A stretch of 64,000 nt of DNA from Prevotella sp. 10(H). GTDB taxonomy: Bacteria > Bacteroidota > Bacteroidia > Bacteroidales > Dysgonomonadaceae. Both the position numbers and the translations under genes were made by a program. Below the pieces are notes generated by a model that ran no database searches, had not been told where the DNA came from, and worked only from the letters and a program-made list of their open reading frames with translations. Every line of letters begins with the position of its first letter. Position 1 is the first letter of the stretch. Of the stretch, positions 27,158-35,067 are shown piece by piece. The stretch lies in NCBI RefSeq assembly GCF_000711235.1, contig NZ_JOMI01000003.1:124001-188000 (forward strand), written 5' to 3'.

Positions 27158-29833
27158 ATGAATATAAGACTACTTATAGACTACCATGCCGAATGGGGGC
27201 AAACTCTTTGTGTAAGCGGTTCAATTCCTTCTTTGGGTGACTGGAATGAAAAAAAAGCCATAGTAATGGATAATCTATCCGCATCTAAATGGATGCTTGA
27301 GATAGAAGTTGATAATGTAAAAGAATTTGAATATAGATATCTTGTCAAATATCAGGATGAAATAATAGACAGGGAGTGGGGCACTCCACACATACTCAGG
27401 ATAGAACCTGATAAGTTTTTCGATGTTCAGGATTTATGGCGGATGACACCTCAGCAAAAATTCCTGTATACATCCGGCTTTTCAGATAGCTTTTTCTATC
27501 ATGAAAACAGGGCAAAGATTAAATACTATAAGGAAACAATGCTGTTGAATGTTTGTTGTCCTTATGTAAAAAAGGATCAGTCGCTTGTGTTGTGTGGGGC
27601 ATCGGAATTGCTGGGTGATTGGAAACATCAGGATGCATTGCATTTTATTCCTGTAAAATACGGTGTATGGCAATTAGCCTTGGATGCATCAAAAATCGAG
27701 ATGCCGCTCGAATATAAACTTGCTATCTATGATCATGCATCTGAAAAGATTCAGCATTGGGAAGAGGGAAATAATCGTATACTATCGCCGCTGTCTGTTA
27801 ATGCAGAAAAGAATGTAGTCAGAGTGGAAACACTTAATTACTGGTATGCATGGCTGGATTGGAAAGCTGCCGGTGTTGCAATTCCCGTATTCTCATTACG
27901 TACCGAAGGTAGCTTTGGTATCGGGGAATTTTCCGACCTGAAAAAAATGATAGACTGGGCTTCTCTTACCGGACAGAAAGTAATACAGCTGCTTCCGGTC
28001 AATGATACCACAATCACTCACACATGGGCTGACTCTTACCCTTATAATGCGATTTCCATTTACGCACTTCATCCTATGTACTTAGGGCTGAATGCTCACC
28101 CGTTGAAAGATCAGAAATTAAACAAGGAATATAGGAAAGAGGCAGCGGAACTGAATACATTGAAAGGTGTCGATTATGATAAGGTACTGGATTTGAAGCA
28201 GAGATATCTCAAAGACCTTTTTGACGAATCAGGTAGAAATACACTAAGAAGCAAAGATTATCAGTCTTTTTACAATCATAACGAAGAATGGCTATTTCCA
28301 TACGCGTGTTTTTCTTATCTCCGCGATAAATATGAAACTGCTGATTTTACAAAGTGGAAGACGCAAAGTAAGTTTAATAAAAAGAGATTAGAAAAGTTTG
28401 TAGAAACAGATAAAGAAGCAAAAGCCAGTATCGATTTATTATGCTTTACTCAATACTTACTCCATAAGCAGCTTGTAGATGTAAAAGAATATGCGCATCA
28501 GCATAATGTAATACTCAAAGGTGATATCCCTATCGGTATCAGCCGCAATAGTGTCGAAGCATGGGTCGAGCCTCATTTATTTAATCTGGATGTGCAGACA
28601 GGAGCGCCACCTGATGGTTTTTCTTTCTTCGGACAGAACTGGAGATTTCCGACATATAACTGGGAAGAAATGGCAAAAGACGGCTATCACTGGTGGATAA
28701 AGCGTTTCCGTAAGATGGCAGATTATTTCGATGCTTACCGTATCGATCATATCCTTGGCTTTTTCCGTATTTGGGAGATTCCTATGACATCTGTGCAGGG
28801 GCTGCTGGGATATTTTAGTCCGGCTCTTCCTCTTACAGTGGATGAAATACGATCTTATGGAATATGGTTTGATGAAGCGCGTATGCTGACTCCTTATATA
28901 CATGAACATTTTCTCGGTAATATTTTCGGTGTCTATATGCCCGAAGTAATAGAAAAATATCTTGAGCCTGCAGGCTGGCAGATATTTAAACTGAAAGATG
29001 AATTCAACACCCAAGCCAAAATAAAAGAATCTTTTGCAGGCTATGAAGATGATAAGGCAAATCATATACGCGATGGTCTTTACAGCCTTTGCAATGAAGT
29101 TCTATTTGTAAGAGATAAACGTGAACCGGAAAAATTTCATCCGCGTATTACTGCACAATATAGTTATTCATTCAAAGATCTTGATCAGGGAACACAGAAT
29201 GCATTCAACAGAATGTACGATGATTTCTTTTTCCGTAGGCATTCGCAATTCTGGCGCGAGCAGGCTATGATCAAGTTGCCGCCTTTAATTAAATCCACGG
29301 ATATGTTAGTCTGTGGTGAAGATTTGGGGATGGTTCCGGAATCTGTTCCATCGGTAATGAATGAATTGCAAATTCTTAGTCTCGAAATAGAGCGTATGCC
29401 TAAAGCGATGAATCTATTGTTCAATGATTTGCATACTTTGCCATATATGAGTGTGTGCACCACTTCTACGCACGATATGTCGCCTATTAGGCTGTGGTGG
29501 GAAGAAGACAGGGTAAACATTCAGAAATATTATAATCAGATATTAGGCAGAGATGGAATTGCTCCCGAAGAGTGTACGGCAGACATTTGTTCTCAGATTG
29601 TTTCCAATCATCTCAATTCTCCTTCAATGCTTGCTGTTCTGCCGCTTCAAGACTGGCTGTCGATAGATGATACTCTGAGAAGACCGGAAGCCGATGAAGA
29701 AAGAATAAATATTCCGGCTGTACCAATGCATTACTGGCGATACAGAATGCACCTCACATTGGAGGAACTGATAAAGGCTACGGAATATAACGAACGACTT
29801 AAAAAGATGATTCAGGCATCGGGGCGGGAATAA
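27158..29833 (+). CDS. malQ: 4-alpha-glucanotransferase with two N-terminal starch-binding domains
   Basis: This GH77 amylomaltase disproportionates malto-oligosaccharides in the cytosol. I start it at ATG 27158 (MNIRLLIDYH), giving 891 residues; the 38 codons upstream contain a -7 box and are not family-like. Two CBM20-type domains (about 1-110 and 125-230) show SGSIPSLGDWNE and CGASELLGDWKH. The catalytic domain from about 245 has FSLRTEGSFGIGEFSDLK, VEPHLFNLDVQTGAPPD, YRIDHILGFFRIWEIP (nucleophile Asp), CGEDLGMVPESV and TTSTHDMSPIRLWW. It is monocistronic and closed by a terminator at 29867. Confidence 0.95.
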   Translation: MNIRLLIDYHAEWGQTLCVSGSIPSLGDWNEKKAIVMDNLSASKWMLEIEVDNVKEFEYRYLVKYQDEIIDREWGTPHILRIEPDKFFDVQDLWRMTPQQKFLYTSGFSDSFFYHENRAKIKYYKETMLLNVCCPYVKKDQSLVLCGASELLGDWKHQDALHFIPVKYGVWQLALDASKIEMPLEYKLAIYDHASEKIQHWEEGNNRILSPLSVNAEKNVVRVETLNYWYAWLDWKAAGVAIPVFSLRTEGSFGIGEFSDLKKMIDWASLTGQKVIQLLPVNDTTITHTWADSYPYNAISIYALHPMYLGLNAHPLKDQKLNKEYRKEAAELNTLKGVDYDKVLDLKQRYLKDLFDESGRNTLRSKDYQSFYNHNEEWLFPYACFSYLRDKYETADFTKWKTQSKFNKKRLEKFVETDKEAKASIDLLCFTQYLLHKQLVDVKEYAHQHNVILKGDIPIGISRNSVEAWVEPHLFNLDVQTGAPPDGFSFFGQNWRFPTYNWEEMAKDGYHWWIKRFRKMADYFDAYRIDHILGFFRIWEIPMTSVQGLLGYFSPALPLTVDEIRSYGIWFDEARMLTPYIHEHFLGNIFGVYMPEVIEKYLEPAGWQIFKLKDEFNTQAKIKESFAGYEDDKANHIRDGLYSLCNEVLFVRDKREPEKFHPRITAQYSYSFKDLDQGTQNAFNRMYDDFFFRRHSQFWREQAMIKLPPLIKSTDMLVCGEDLGMVPESVPSVMNELQILSLEIERMPKAMNLLFNDLHTLPYMSVCTTSTHDMSPIRLWWEEDRVNIQKYYNQILGRDGIAPEECTADICSQIVSNHLNSPSMLAVLPLQDWLSIDDTLRRPEADEERINIPAVPMHYWRYRMHLTLEELIKATEYNERLKKMIQASGRE

Positions 29834-29866
29834 TTAGGAAAAGGCTTTATAGGTTTATTATATGTA

Positions 29867-29900
29867 CAAAGGGCGCTCATAGAAGCGCCCTTTGTATTTT
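29867..29900. terminator. Bidirectional terminator between malQ and mdaB
   Basis: A perfect 11-bp stem (CAAAGGGCGCT / AGCGCCCTTTG) lies between the convergent genes, with a T-rich tail on the plus side. Confidence 0.88.
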
Positions 29901-29906
29901 TATAAC

Positions 29907-30500
29907 TTATATAGACTTTGATATTTGTTCGAGATGTTCCAGATACTTCTTTTCCCAATACCCGATTTTCGGATTCTTCGATACATCATGAAAATGAAAA
30001 CTCTCGATAGGCGATAGTCCGATGAAGGCATTCATTTGATGAAAACCATACATCACATCATCTTCGTTGTGTAGTTTGAAAAATTCATCTTCGATAGTGA
30101 ATGCTTCCTGAGGAGCATTCCATGTAGTTGTCAGCATATATTTTCGTCCTTGCAATAGTCCTCCCGTTCCATAGTTTCGTGTCGGGTTAGCAGACCTTCT
30201 TCCGTCACTGAAGTAGATACCGTTTTGATGCCCGGATGTAAGGACTTCATCTATGTATTTTTTGAAATCATTCGGGATCTGGAACCACCATACAGGGGTG
30301 TGGTATATAATAATATCTGCCCAGACAAATTTCTTCACTTCTTCTTCCGGATCATATACATCATTTATATTGGTATATTCTATTTCGTAATTGTCTTTCC
30401 CGCGAAAGAAGTTTATTGTCCAGCCTGCTAGTGTCTTATTGAATTCTCCACCCGAATGTGCAAATTTCGGCGCTCCGTTTATTACAAATATTTTTTTCAT
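29907..30500 (-). CDS. mdaB: NAD(P)H-dependent quinone oxidoreductase, MdaB-like
   Basis: The 197-residue flavodoxin-like protein of the NQO/MdaB family probably reduces quinones by two electrons with FAD or FMN, protecting against redox cycling. Visible features: the N-terminal VINGAPKFAHSGGEFN, HTPVWWFQIPNDFKKYIDEV, the NYGTGGLLQGRKY loop and TTTWNAPQEAF. It is transcribed alone toward the terminator at 29867. Its upstream region has no TAnnTTTG box but contains three overlapping inverted repeats (30514-30565), suggesting a dedicated regulator. Confidence 0.88.
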   Translation of the reverse strand: MKKIFVINGAPKFAHSGGEFNKTLAGWTINFFRGKDNYEIEYTNINDVYDPEEEVKKFVWADIIIYHTPVWWFQIPNDFKKYIDEVLTSGHQNGIYFSDGRRSANPTRNYGTGGLLQGRKYMLTTTWNAPQEAFTIEDEFFKLHNEDDVMYGFHQMNAFIGLSPIESFHFHDVSKNPKIGYWEKKYLEHLEQISKSI

Positions 30501-30513
30501 AATGTATTTATTT

Positions 30514-30565
30514 TTCTGTTAATTTTATAACAGAACCAATAGGAAAAGGTTCTCTTTATAAAGAG
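30514..30565 (-). promoter_or_regulatory. Three overlapping inverted repeats upstream of mdaB
   Basis: These are TTCTGTTA-N6-TAACAGAA (30514-30535), AGAACC-N10-GGTTCT (30532-30553) and the perfect 14-bp palindrome CTCTTTATAAAGAG (30552-30565). They share bases at their edges and lie 14 to 65 bases before the mdaB ATG. They are candidate operators for a redox-sensing repressor or activator, or mutually exclusive leader hairpins. Confidence 0.5.
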
Positions 30566-30572
30566 TTATTAA

Positions 30573-30606
30573 TAAAAAAGCGCTGCAGAATATTTCCTGC
30601 AGCGCC
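30573..30606 (-). terminator. Rho-independent terminator of the methylmalonyl-CoA operon
   Basis: On the minus strand a 9-bp stem (GCGCTGCAG / CTGCAGCGC) is followed by a run of T, 19 bases after the biotin carrier stop. It separates that operon from mdaB. Confidence 0.85.
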
Positions 30607-30624
30607 TTTAATATATAGAAGTTC

Positions 30625-31077
30625 TTATGCGATAGTCAACAGAGCCACTCCTTCAAGAACGGAGTCACCTTGGTTCACATATATTTCAGTTACCTTACCA
30701 TCTATTGGAGCCTGTATGGCATTTTCCATCTTCATGGCCTCTAGCATAGCAACTGTTTGTCCTTTTTTCACTTCGTCGCCTACATTTACCTGTATTCCGA
30801 TAACGATACCCGGTAGCGGTGATTTTACAACACCCATACCGCTTCCGGCAGGTTTGTTAGCAGTTGGTGCGGAAGCTGTCGCTTTAGGTGCGCTGGCAGC
30901 AGGTGCAGGCGCGGCTTTAGCAGCCGGACGAGTAGTAAGGCTTACTTCCTCCTCACTATTAACAAGTTCTACCTTGTAGTTAGTACCGTTTACAGCTACT
31001 TCTGCAAGGTCGCCTTCCATTTTATTTACGGCAACGATATATTCCTGGCCGTTGATTCTGTATATGAATTGTTTCAT
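30625..31077 (-). CDS. Biotin carboxyl carrier protein of methylmalonyl-CoA decarboxylase / propionyl-CoA carboxylase
   Basis: The 150-residue carrier has an N-terminal segment related to OadA/PycA linkers, an Ala-Pro-rich flexible hinge (about 50-80) and a lipoyl/biotinyl domain. The biotin site is EAMKMEN, K116. It carries CO2 between the carboxyltransferase and a partner subunit. It is the last gene of the mce-mmdA-small ORF-BCCP operon, with a terminator 19 bases beyond. No membrane decarboxylase beta subunit (OadB/MmdB) follows, which is unlike the Bacteroides order I remember. Confidence 0.92.
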   Translation of the reverse strand: MKQFIYRINGQEYIVAVNKMEGDLAEVAVNGTNYKVELVNSEEEVSLTTRPAAKAAPAPAASAPKATASAPTANKPAGSGMGVVKSPLPGIVIGIQVNVGDEVKKGQTVAMLEAMKMENAIQAPIDGKVTEIYVNQGDSVLEGVALLTIA

Positions 31078-31093
31078 GATGTTTTTTCGAATT

Positions 31094-31270
31094 TTATTTT
31101 CTTACTGGCATTTGAAGCATAGCCTCCCTTTTGTCGGCCCAAGGCAAATAATCTTTCGATACATGTTTTATAGTCAGCACATTGCTTTCTATATCATGCT
31201 GATGCTGTACATCATATATAGCCAATGCTATAGCTGCCAATACTTCTTTTGATATATTCTGATCGCTCAT
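31094..31270 (-). CDS. Small 58-residue protein between mmdA and the biotin carrier
   Basis: Found by translating the 214-base gap: ATG at 31270, stop TAA at 31094-31096, starting MSDQNISKEVLAAIALAIYD and ending in a basic tail. It lies 21 bases after mmdA and 16 bases before the carrier gene, the spacing of a real operon member. It contains LAAIALAIYDVQ, resembling the C-terminal part of OadG/MmdD-type subunits, but has no membrane helix. A soluble assembly or stabilising subunit of the carboxylase is a reasonable guess. Homology is unproven. Confidence 0.75.
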   Translation of the reverse strand: MSDQNISKEVLAAIALAIYDVQHQHDIESNVLTIKHVSKDYLPWADKREAMLQMPVRK

Positions 31271-31291
31271 TGTTATATTTATTTTGAAGGA

Positions 31292-32842
31292 TTACAGAGG
31301 CAGGTTGTCGTGCTTCTTGGCAGGATTAACCTGCTTTTTAGTTCTCAGTTGTTCCAAAGCGCGGATGACACGGAAACGTGTATTGCGCGGTTCGATAACA
31401 TCGTCGATATAACCGTAACGTGCAGCATTGAAAGGGTTGCAGAACAATTTGTTATACTCTTCTTTCTTAGCAGCAAGTGCTTCAGCGGGATTTTCAGCAT
31501 CTTTAATTTCTTTTGCATACAATACTTCGGCAGCACCGTCAGCACCCATAACTGCGATTTCTGCAGTTGGCCATGCATAGTTGATGTCTCCGCGAAGTTG
31601 TTTACAACTCATCACAATGTGAGAACCACCGTAAGATTTACGCAGTGTAACTGTTACTTTAGGTACAGTAGCTTCACCATAAGCATAAAGCAATTTAGCA
31701 CCATGAGTGATTACGCCGCCGTATTCCTGTCCTGTTCCCGGAAGGAATCCCGGTACGTCTACCAACGTTACCAACGGAATGTTGAAAGCGTCGCAGAAGC
31801 GTACGAAACGGGCAGCTTTGCGTGATGCATTGATATCAAGTACTCCGGCAAGGTATTTAGGCTGGTTGGCTACAACACCTACCGACTGGCCGTTCATGCG
31901 GGCAAAACCGATGATTATATTTTTAGCATAATTAGCATGCACTTCAAGGAATTCGCCATTGTCGATAACAGCACCGATCACCTCAACCATATCATATGGC
32001 TTGTTCGGATTGTCAGGGATAATTTCATTCAGTGAATCTTCCATTCTGGCGATAGGGTCGGTACACTCTTTGCGAGGAGCCTCTTCCATATTGTTCTGAG
32101 GAAGGAAACTGTACAAATGACGGATAAGAGATATCCCGTCGTCTTCGTTAGCTACAGAGAAGTGAGCCACACCCGATTTAGTAGTGTGTACGCTTGCGCC
32201 TCCAAGATCTTCCTGAGTAACATCTTCGCCGGTTACAGTCTTCACTACTTTAGGACCAGTAAGGAACATGTAAGATGTGCCTTCTGTCATCAACGTAAAG
32301 TCGGTAAGAGCAGGAGAATATACAGCACCACCGGCACAAGGTCCGAAGATACCCGAAATCTGCGGTACAACTCCCGAAGCAAGTATATTGCGCTGGAATA
32401 TTTCAGCATATCCGGCTAGGGCGTTCACACCTTCCTGTATACGCGCACCACCCGAGTCGTTGATTCCGATTACAGGGGCCCCTACTTTCATCGCCATATC
32501 CATAACTTTGCATATTTTCAATGCCATGGTTTCTGACAACGAACCGCCGATTACAGTGAAGTCCTGTGCGAAAATATAAACCAGACGACCTTCGATAGTA
32601 CCGCAACCTGTTACAACGCCGTCCCCGAGGAATTTCTGTTTGTCCATACCAAAGTTTGTACTGCGGTGCTCTACGAACATGTCGAATTCTTCGAAGCTGC
32701 CTTCGTCGAGTAGCAGCGCTATACGCTCACGTGCTGTGTATTTGCCTTTTGCGTGCTGAGAGTCGATTCTTTTCTGACCCCCGCCCAAACGGGCTTTAGC
32801 ACGAAGTTCCATTAGCTCTTTTACCTTTTCAAGTTGGCTCAT
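31292..32842 (-). CDS. mmdA: Methylmalonyl-CoA decarboxylase alpha / propionyl-CoA carboxylase beta (carboxyltransferase)
   Basis: The 516-residue acyl-CoA carboxyltransferase transfers carboxyl between methylmalonyl-CoA and biotin in the succinate-propionate pathway. Family marks are [20 protein letters not shown] near the N-terminus, [44 protein letters not shown] and [14 protein letters not shown]. It is operonic with the epimerase upstream (88-base gap containing a hairpin) and the small ORF and biotin carrier downstream. Whether it works as a decarboxylase or a carboxylase depends on the missing partner subunit. Confidence 0.95.
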   Translation of the reverse strand: MSQLEKVKELMELRAKARLGGGQKRIDSQHAKGKYTARERIALLLDEGSFEEFDMFVEHRSTNFGMDKQKFLGDGVVTGCGTIEGRLVYIFAQDFTVIGGSLSETMALKICKVMDMAMKVGAPVIGINDSGGARIQEGVNALAGYAEIFQRNILASGVVPQISGIFGPCAGGAVYSPALTDFTLMTEGTSYMFLTGPKVVKTVTGEDVTQEDLGGASVHTTKSGVAHFSVANEDDGISLIRHLYSFLPQNNMEEAPRKECTDPIARMEDSLNEIIPDNPNKPYDMVEVIGAVIDNGEFLEVHANYAKNIIIGFARMNGQSVGVVANQPKYLAGVLDINASRKAARFVRFCDAFNIPLVTLVDVPGFLPGTGQEYGGVITHGAKLLYAYGEATVPKVTVTLRKSYGGSHIVMSCKQLRGDINYAWPTAEIAVMGADGAAEVLYAKEIKDAENPAEALAAKKEEYNKLFCNPFNAARYGYIDDVIEPRNTRFRVIRALEQLRTKKQVNPAKKHDNLPL

Positions 32843-32887
32843 GTTTTAATATTTTAGATTCTGATAAATTAATCTGTTTTACATAAA

Positions 32888-32924
32888 AATGACTTTACAT
32901 CATCATTTAGTGAGTAAAGTCATT
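32888..32924 (-). terminator. Intercistronic hairpin between mce and mmdA
   Basis: A perfect 11-bp inverted repeat (AATGACTTTAC / GTAAAGTCATT, 15-base loop) lies in the 88-base gap and on the minus strand is followed by five T. It looks like a partial terminator, or an RNA-stabilising structure that sets the mce to mmdA ratio. Confidence 0.6.
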
Positions 32925-32930
32925 CTTACT

Positions 32931-33344
32931 TTATTTGTTTGGATTTTCACACAATTCGGTGAGGACGCTTCCTGTTGATTTAGGATGGAGGAATGCAATG
33001 TTGAGGCCTTCTGCTCCTGCGCGTGGTGCCTTGTCTATCAGCTGTACACCTTTCGATTCCATTTCGGCAAGGGCGTTAGCTACTCCATCGGCTACGCTGA
33101 ATGCGATGTGGTGGATGCCTTCTCCTTTTTTCTCGATAAATTTAGCTATTGTGCTGTCAGGGCTGGTTGGCTCGAGAAGCTCAATTTTTGTTTGTCCTAC
33201 CTTGAAGAATGCAGTCTTTACCTTCTGGTCTTCCACAACTTCAATGTTATAACATTTCAGACCTAAAACTCCTTCATAGTAAGGTAGTTGTTCTTCGATG
33301 CTTTTTACAGCAATACCTAAATGTTCAATGTGCGAAATATTCAT
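32931..33344 (-). CDS. mce: Methylmalonyl-CoA epimerase
   Basis: The 137-residue VOC-fold metalloenzyme interconverts the R and S forms of methylmalonyl-CoA. Motifs HIEHLGIAV (His ligand), IHHIAFSV and the C-terminal GSVLTEL (Glu ligand) are present. It is the first gene of the methylmalonyl-CoA operon, with a -7 box 39 bases upstream. Confidence 0.93.
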   Translation of the reverse strand: MNISHIEHLGIAVKSIEEQLPYYEGVLGLKCYNIEVVEDQKVKTAFFKVGQTKIELLEPTSPDSTIAKFIEKKGEGIHHIAFSVADGVANALAEMESKGVQLIDKAPRAGAEGLNIAFLHPKSTGSVLTELCENPNK

Positions 33345-33382
33345 GATTTTATCTGAATAAAAAGTTATTATTTAGTTCCGCG

Positions 33383-33390
33383 CAAAGGTA
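33383..33390 (-). promoter_or_regulatory. -7 promoter box for the mce-mmdA operon
   Basis: It reads TACCTTTG on the minus strand, a match to TAnnTTTG, 39 bases upstream of the mce start. Confidence 0.6.
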
Positions 33391-33838
33391 CTATTAAAAT
33401 ATAGAATGACGAAATTAAAAACATAAAAAAACATTGTTTATGCACATAATTCTCAAAAGTGTGCATTTTATATTTATATTTTGTTTAAGTATCTGTAAAT
33501 TAGATTTTTATATTTTTGCAATTATAATGATTGATAAGTCTTATAATCCGAATAGTAACAAAAGTAGTAGCAATTGAGTTATTTTAACCACTGGCTTATG
33601 AACATAAAATTATCCCGTTTGTTCTAATTTTTTTGGAGCGATATATAACAGATAAATCCGGAATTATATCACAAATATGCGATTGGTTTATTTTAACTAT
33701 TTGGTTAAAATATCTTTTATTATCATTGTTTTTGATATAAAATTGTGTTAAATACACACATTGAGTGAACAATTTATATATCTTTCTCCTTTAAACTATT
33801 ACACCACTTTTGTTTCATCTTTTAAAGTGAAGACTACT
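33391..33838 (+). other. Long AT-rich leader region upstream of the 87-residue gene
   Basis: There is no conventional gene. A -7 box TATTTTTG lies at 33511-33518, followed at 33527 by a 16-codon ORF (MIDKSYNPNSNKSSSN). The word TTATTTTAAC occurs near 33571 and again at 33688. An inverted repeat ATTTTAAC-TATTTG-GTTAAAAT lies at 33690-33711. Together this could be a leader or small-RNA region, but each element alone is weak in such AT-rich sequence. Confidence 0.35.
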
Positions 33839-34102
33839 ATGAGAATAAAAGGAGCTTTAAAAGCAGGGGATATTTTATATAGAGTTGATCCCCGTAAATT
33901 GTCAGTCAAGGTATTTAGAATCGGATATTCCGATGAGAGAAAACAAGCTGAGACCACTCATGAAAATTTCTTTTTAGATAAGAATGAGAGGAAGCAGTTG
34001 CAGATGCCTATAGAAAAATTTCCGTTTGAGTTTAAAGGATTATTGTATTTCCTTACAGAAGATGAAGCGAATAATTTTATAAAAACCCAAATTGGAATGT
34101 AG
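33839..34102 (+). CDS. Hypothetical protein, 87 residues
   Basis: I do not recognise this protein. From ATG 33839 it reads MRIKGALKAGDILYRVDPRK, soluble and basic, with no cysteine or signal peptide; the ending TEDEANNFIKTQIGM resembles a short ligand-binding or structural domain. The frame stays open upstream to TTG 33761, which would add 26 hydrophobic and polar residues of doubtful coding character. It is preceded by an almost 500-base non-coding region and followed by a strong bidirectional terminator, so it is transcribed alone. Confidence 0.55.
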   Translation: MRIKGALKAGDILYRVDPRKLSVKVFRIGYSDERKQAETTHENFFLDKNERKQLQMPIEKFPFEFKGLLYFLTEDEANNFIKTQIGM

Positions 34103-34117
34103 AAGTTAATAAAAAAA

Positions 34118-34157
34118 CAAAGCCCTGAAAAGTGATTTTTCAGGGCTTTGTTTTTTT
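34118..34157. terminator. Strong bidirectional terminator
   Basis: A 14-bp stem (CAAAGCCCTGAAAA / TTTTCAGGGCTTTG) has an A-run on the left and a T-run on the right, serving the 87-residue gene and the convergent head-GIN gene. Confidence 0.92.
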
Positions 34158-34171
34158 ATCGAGAAAGATTG

Positions 34172-34891
34172 TTATTCCACCTTTATTACTTTACCTGCTC
34201 CCGAAATGGATTGGTCTACCTGAGCATTTCCTTTATATCTGACATTTCCGCTACCCGAAACTTTTACATTCAGTATCTTTTCGGCATATACGCTGAAGTT
34301 TCCGCTACCCGATACAGAGCATTGTACTGTATCAGCTATTAATCCTAATGTTTCGGTTTTTCCGCTTCCTGAAATAGTACTTTCCAGTTGGTTGACTTTT
34401 CCGCCTAAAACGTTGAGGCTGGCCGATCCCGATGCTTTATATTTAATACTGTGAGCTGTAAGGCTATCAATGGTGAAGTTCCCGCTTCCTGATACTGACA
34501 ATTTCAGGTCTGTTGTTTCAAGTTTGCCTTTTATGTGTGCTTTCATGGCACCGCTGGCACTTATTCTGGTCAGGCCGGTGGAGTTAGTATAAATATCACA
34601 TTTTGTAGGATTAATATTTTCCTTACTTCCTATCGATAATTTTCCGTCTTTGGATTCGATAGTCAGCAGCGGATAAATGTTTTCATCTGTTTCGATACGC
34701 AGATAGGGTGCTGCATCAGTATTCTGTTCGTAAACCATGTTGCAACCACCGCTAAATTCTATTTCTTTATATTCGGCAATATTCACTTCATTTACTGTAA
34801 TATTTCCGTTGCCTTTAATTGCATTGAATGAGCAGCTTTGCATCCCCATTATCAAAAGGGTAATACCGATTGTGTAAAAAAATGTTTTCAT
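34172..34891 (-). CDS. Head-GIN domain lipoprotein (DUF2807)
   Basis: The 239-residue lipoprotein has signal and lipobox MQSC (Cys20). It is built of a repetitive beta-helix-like head-GIN domain with many Ser-Gly-Ser-Gly turns (VSGSGNF, ISGSGK, VSGSGN, ISGAGK) spaced about 20-25 residues apart. Such proteins are common in Bacteroidota and poorly characterised, often beside PspC or anti-sigma genes, which are not seen here. It is transcribed alone between a terminator and a 176-base gap. Confidence 0.85.
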   Translation of the reverse strand: MKTFFYTIGITLLIMGMQSCSFNAIKGNGNITVNEVNIAEYKEIEFSGGCNMVYEQNTDAAPYLRIETDENIYPLLTIESKDGKLSIGSKENINPTKCDIYTNSTGLTRISASGAMKAHIKGKLETTDLKLSVSGSGNFTIDSLTAHSIKYKASGSASLNVLGGKVNQLESTISGSGKTETLGLIADTVQCSVSGSGNFSVYAEKILNVKVSGSGNVRYKGNAQVDQSISGAGKVIKVE

Positions 34892-35067
34892 AATAAATAT
34901 TCTTTTTGAAGTTATAAGTTATAAGTATGACGGGAGAATATATAATCTGGTTACAAATAAATTGAAAAAAAATTAAAAATTGTATTTTCAGGCAAATTAT
35001 ATTAAAACCAAATATTAATTGTCCTTCTCAATAAATTAAGAAATTGGTCGGATACTCCAATAATTTA

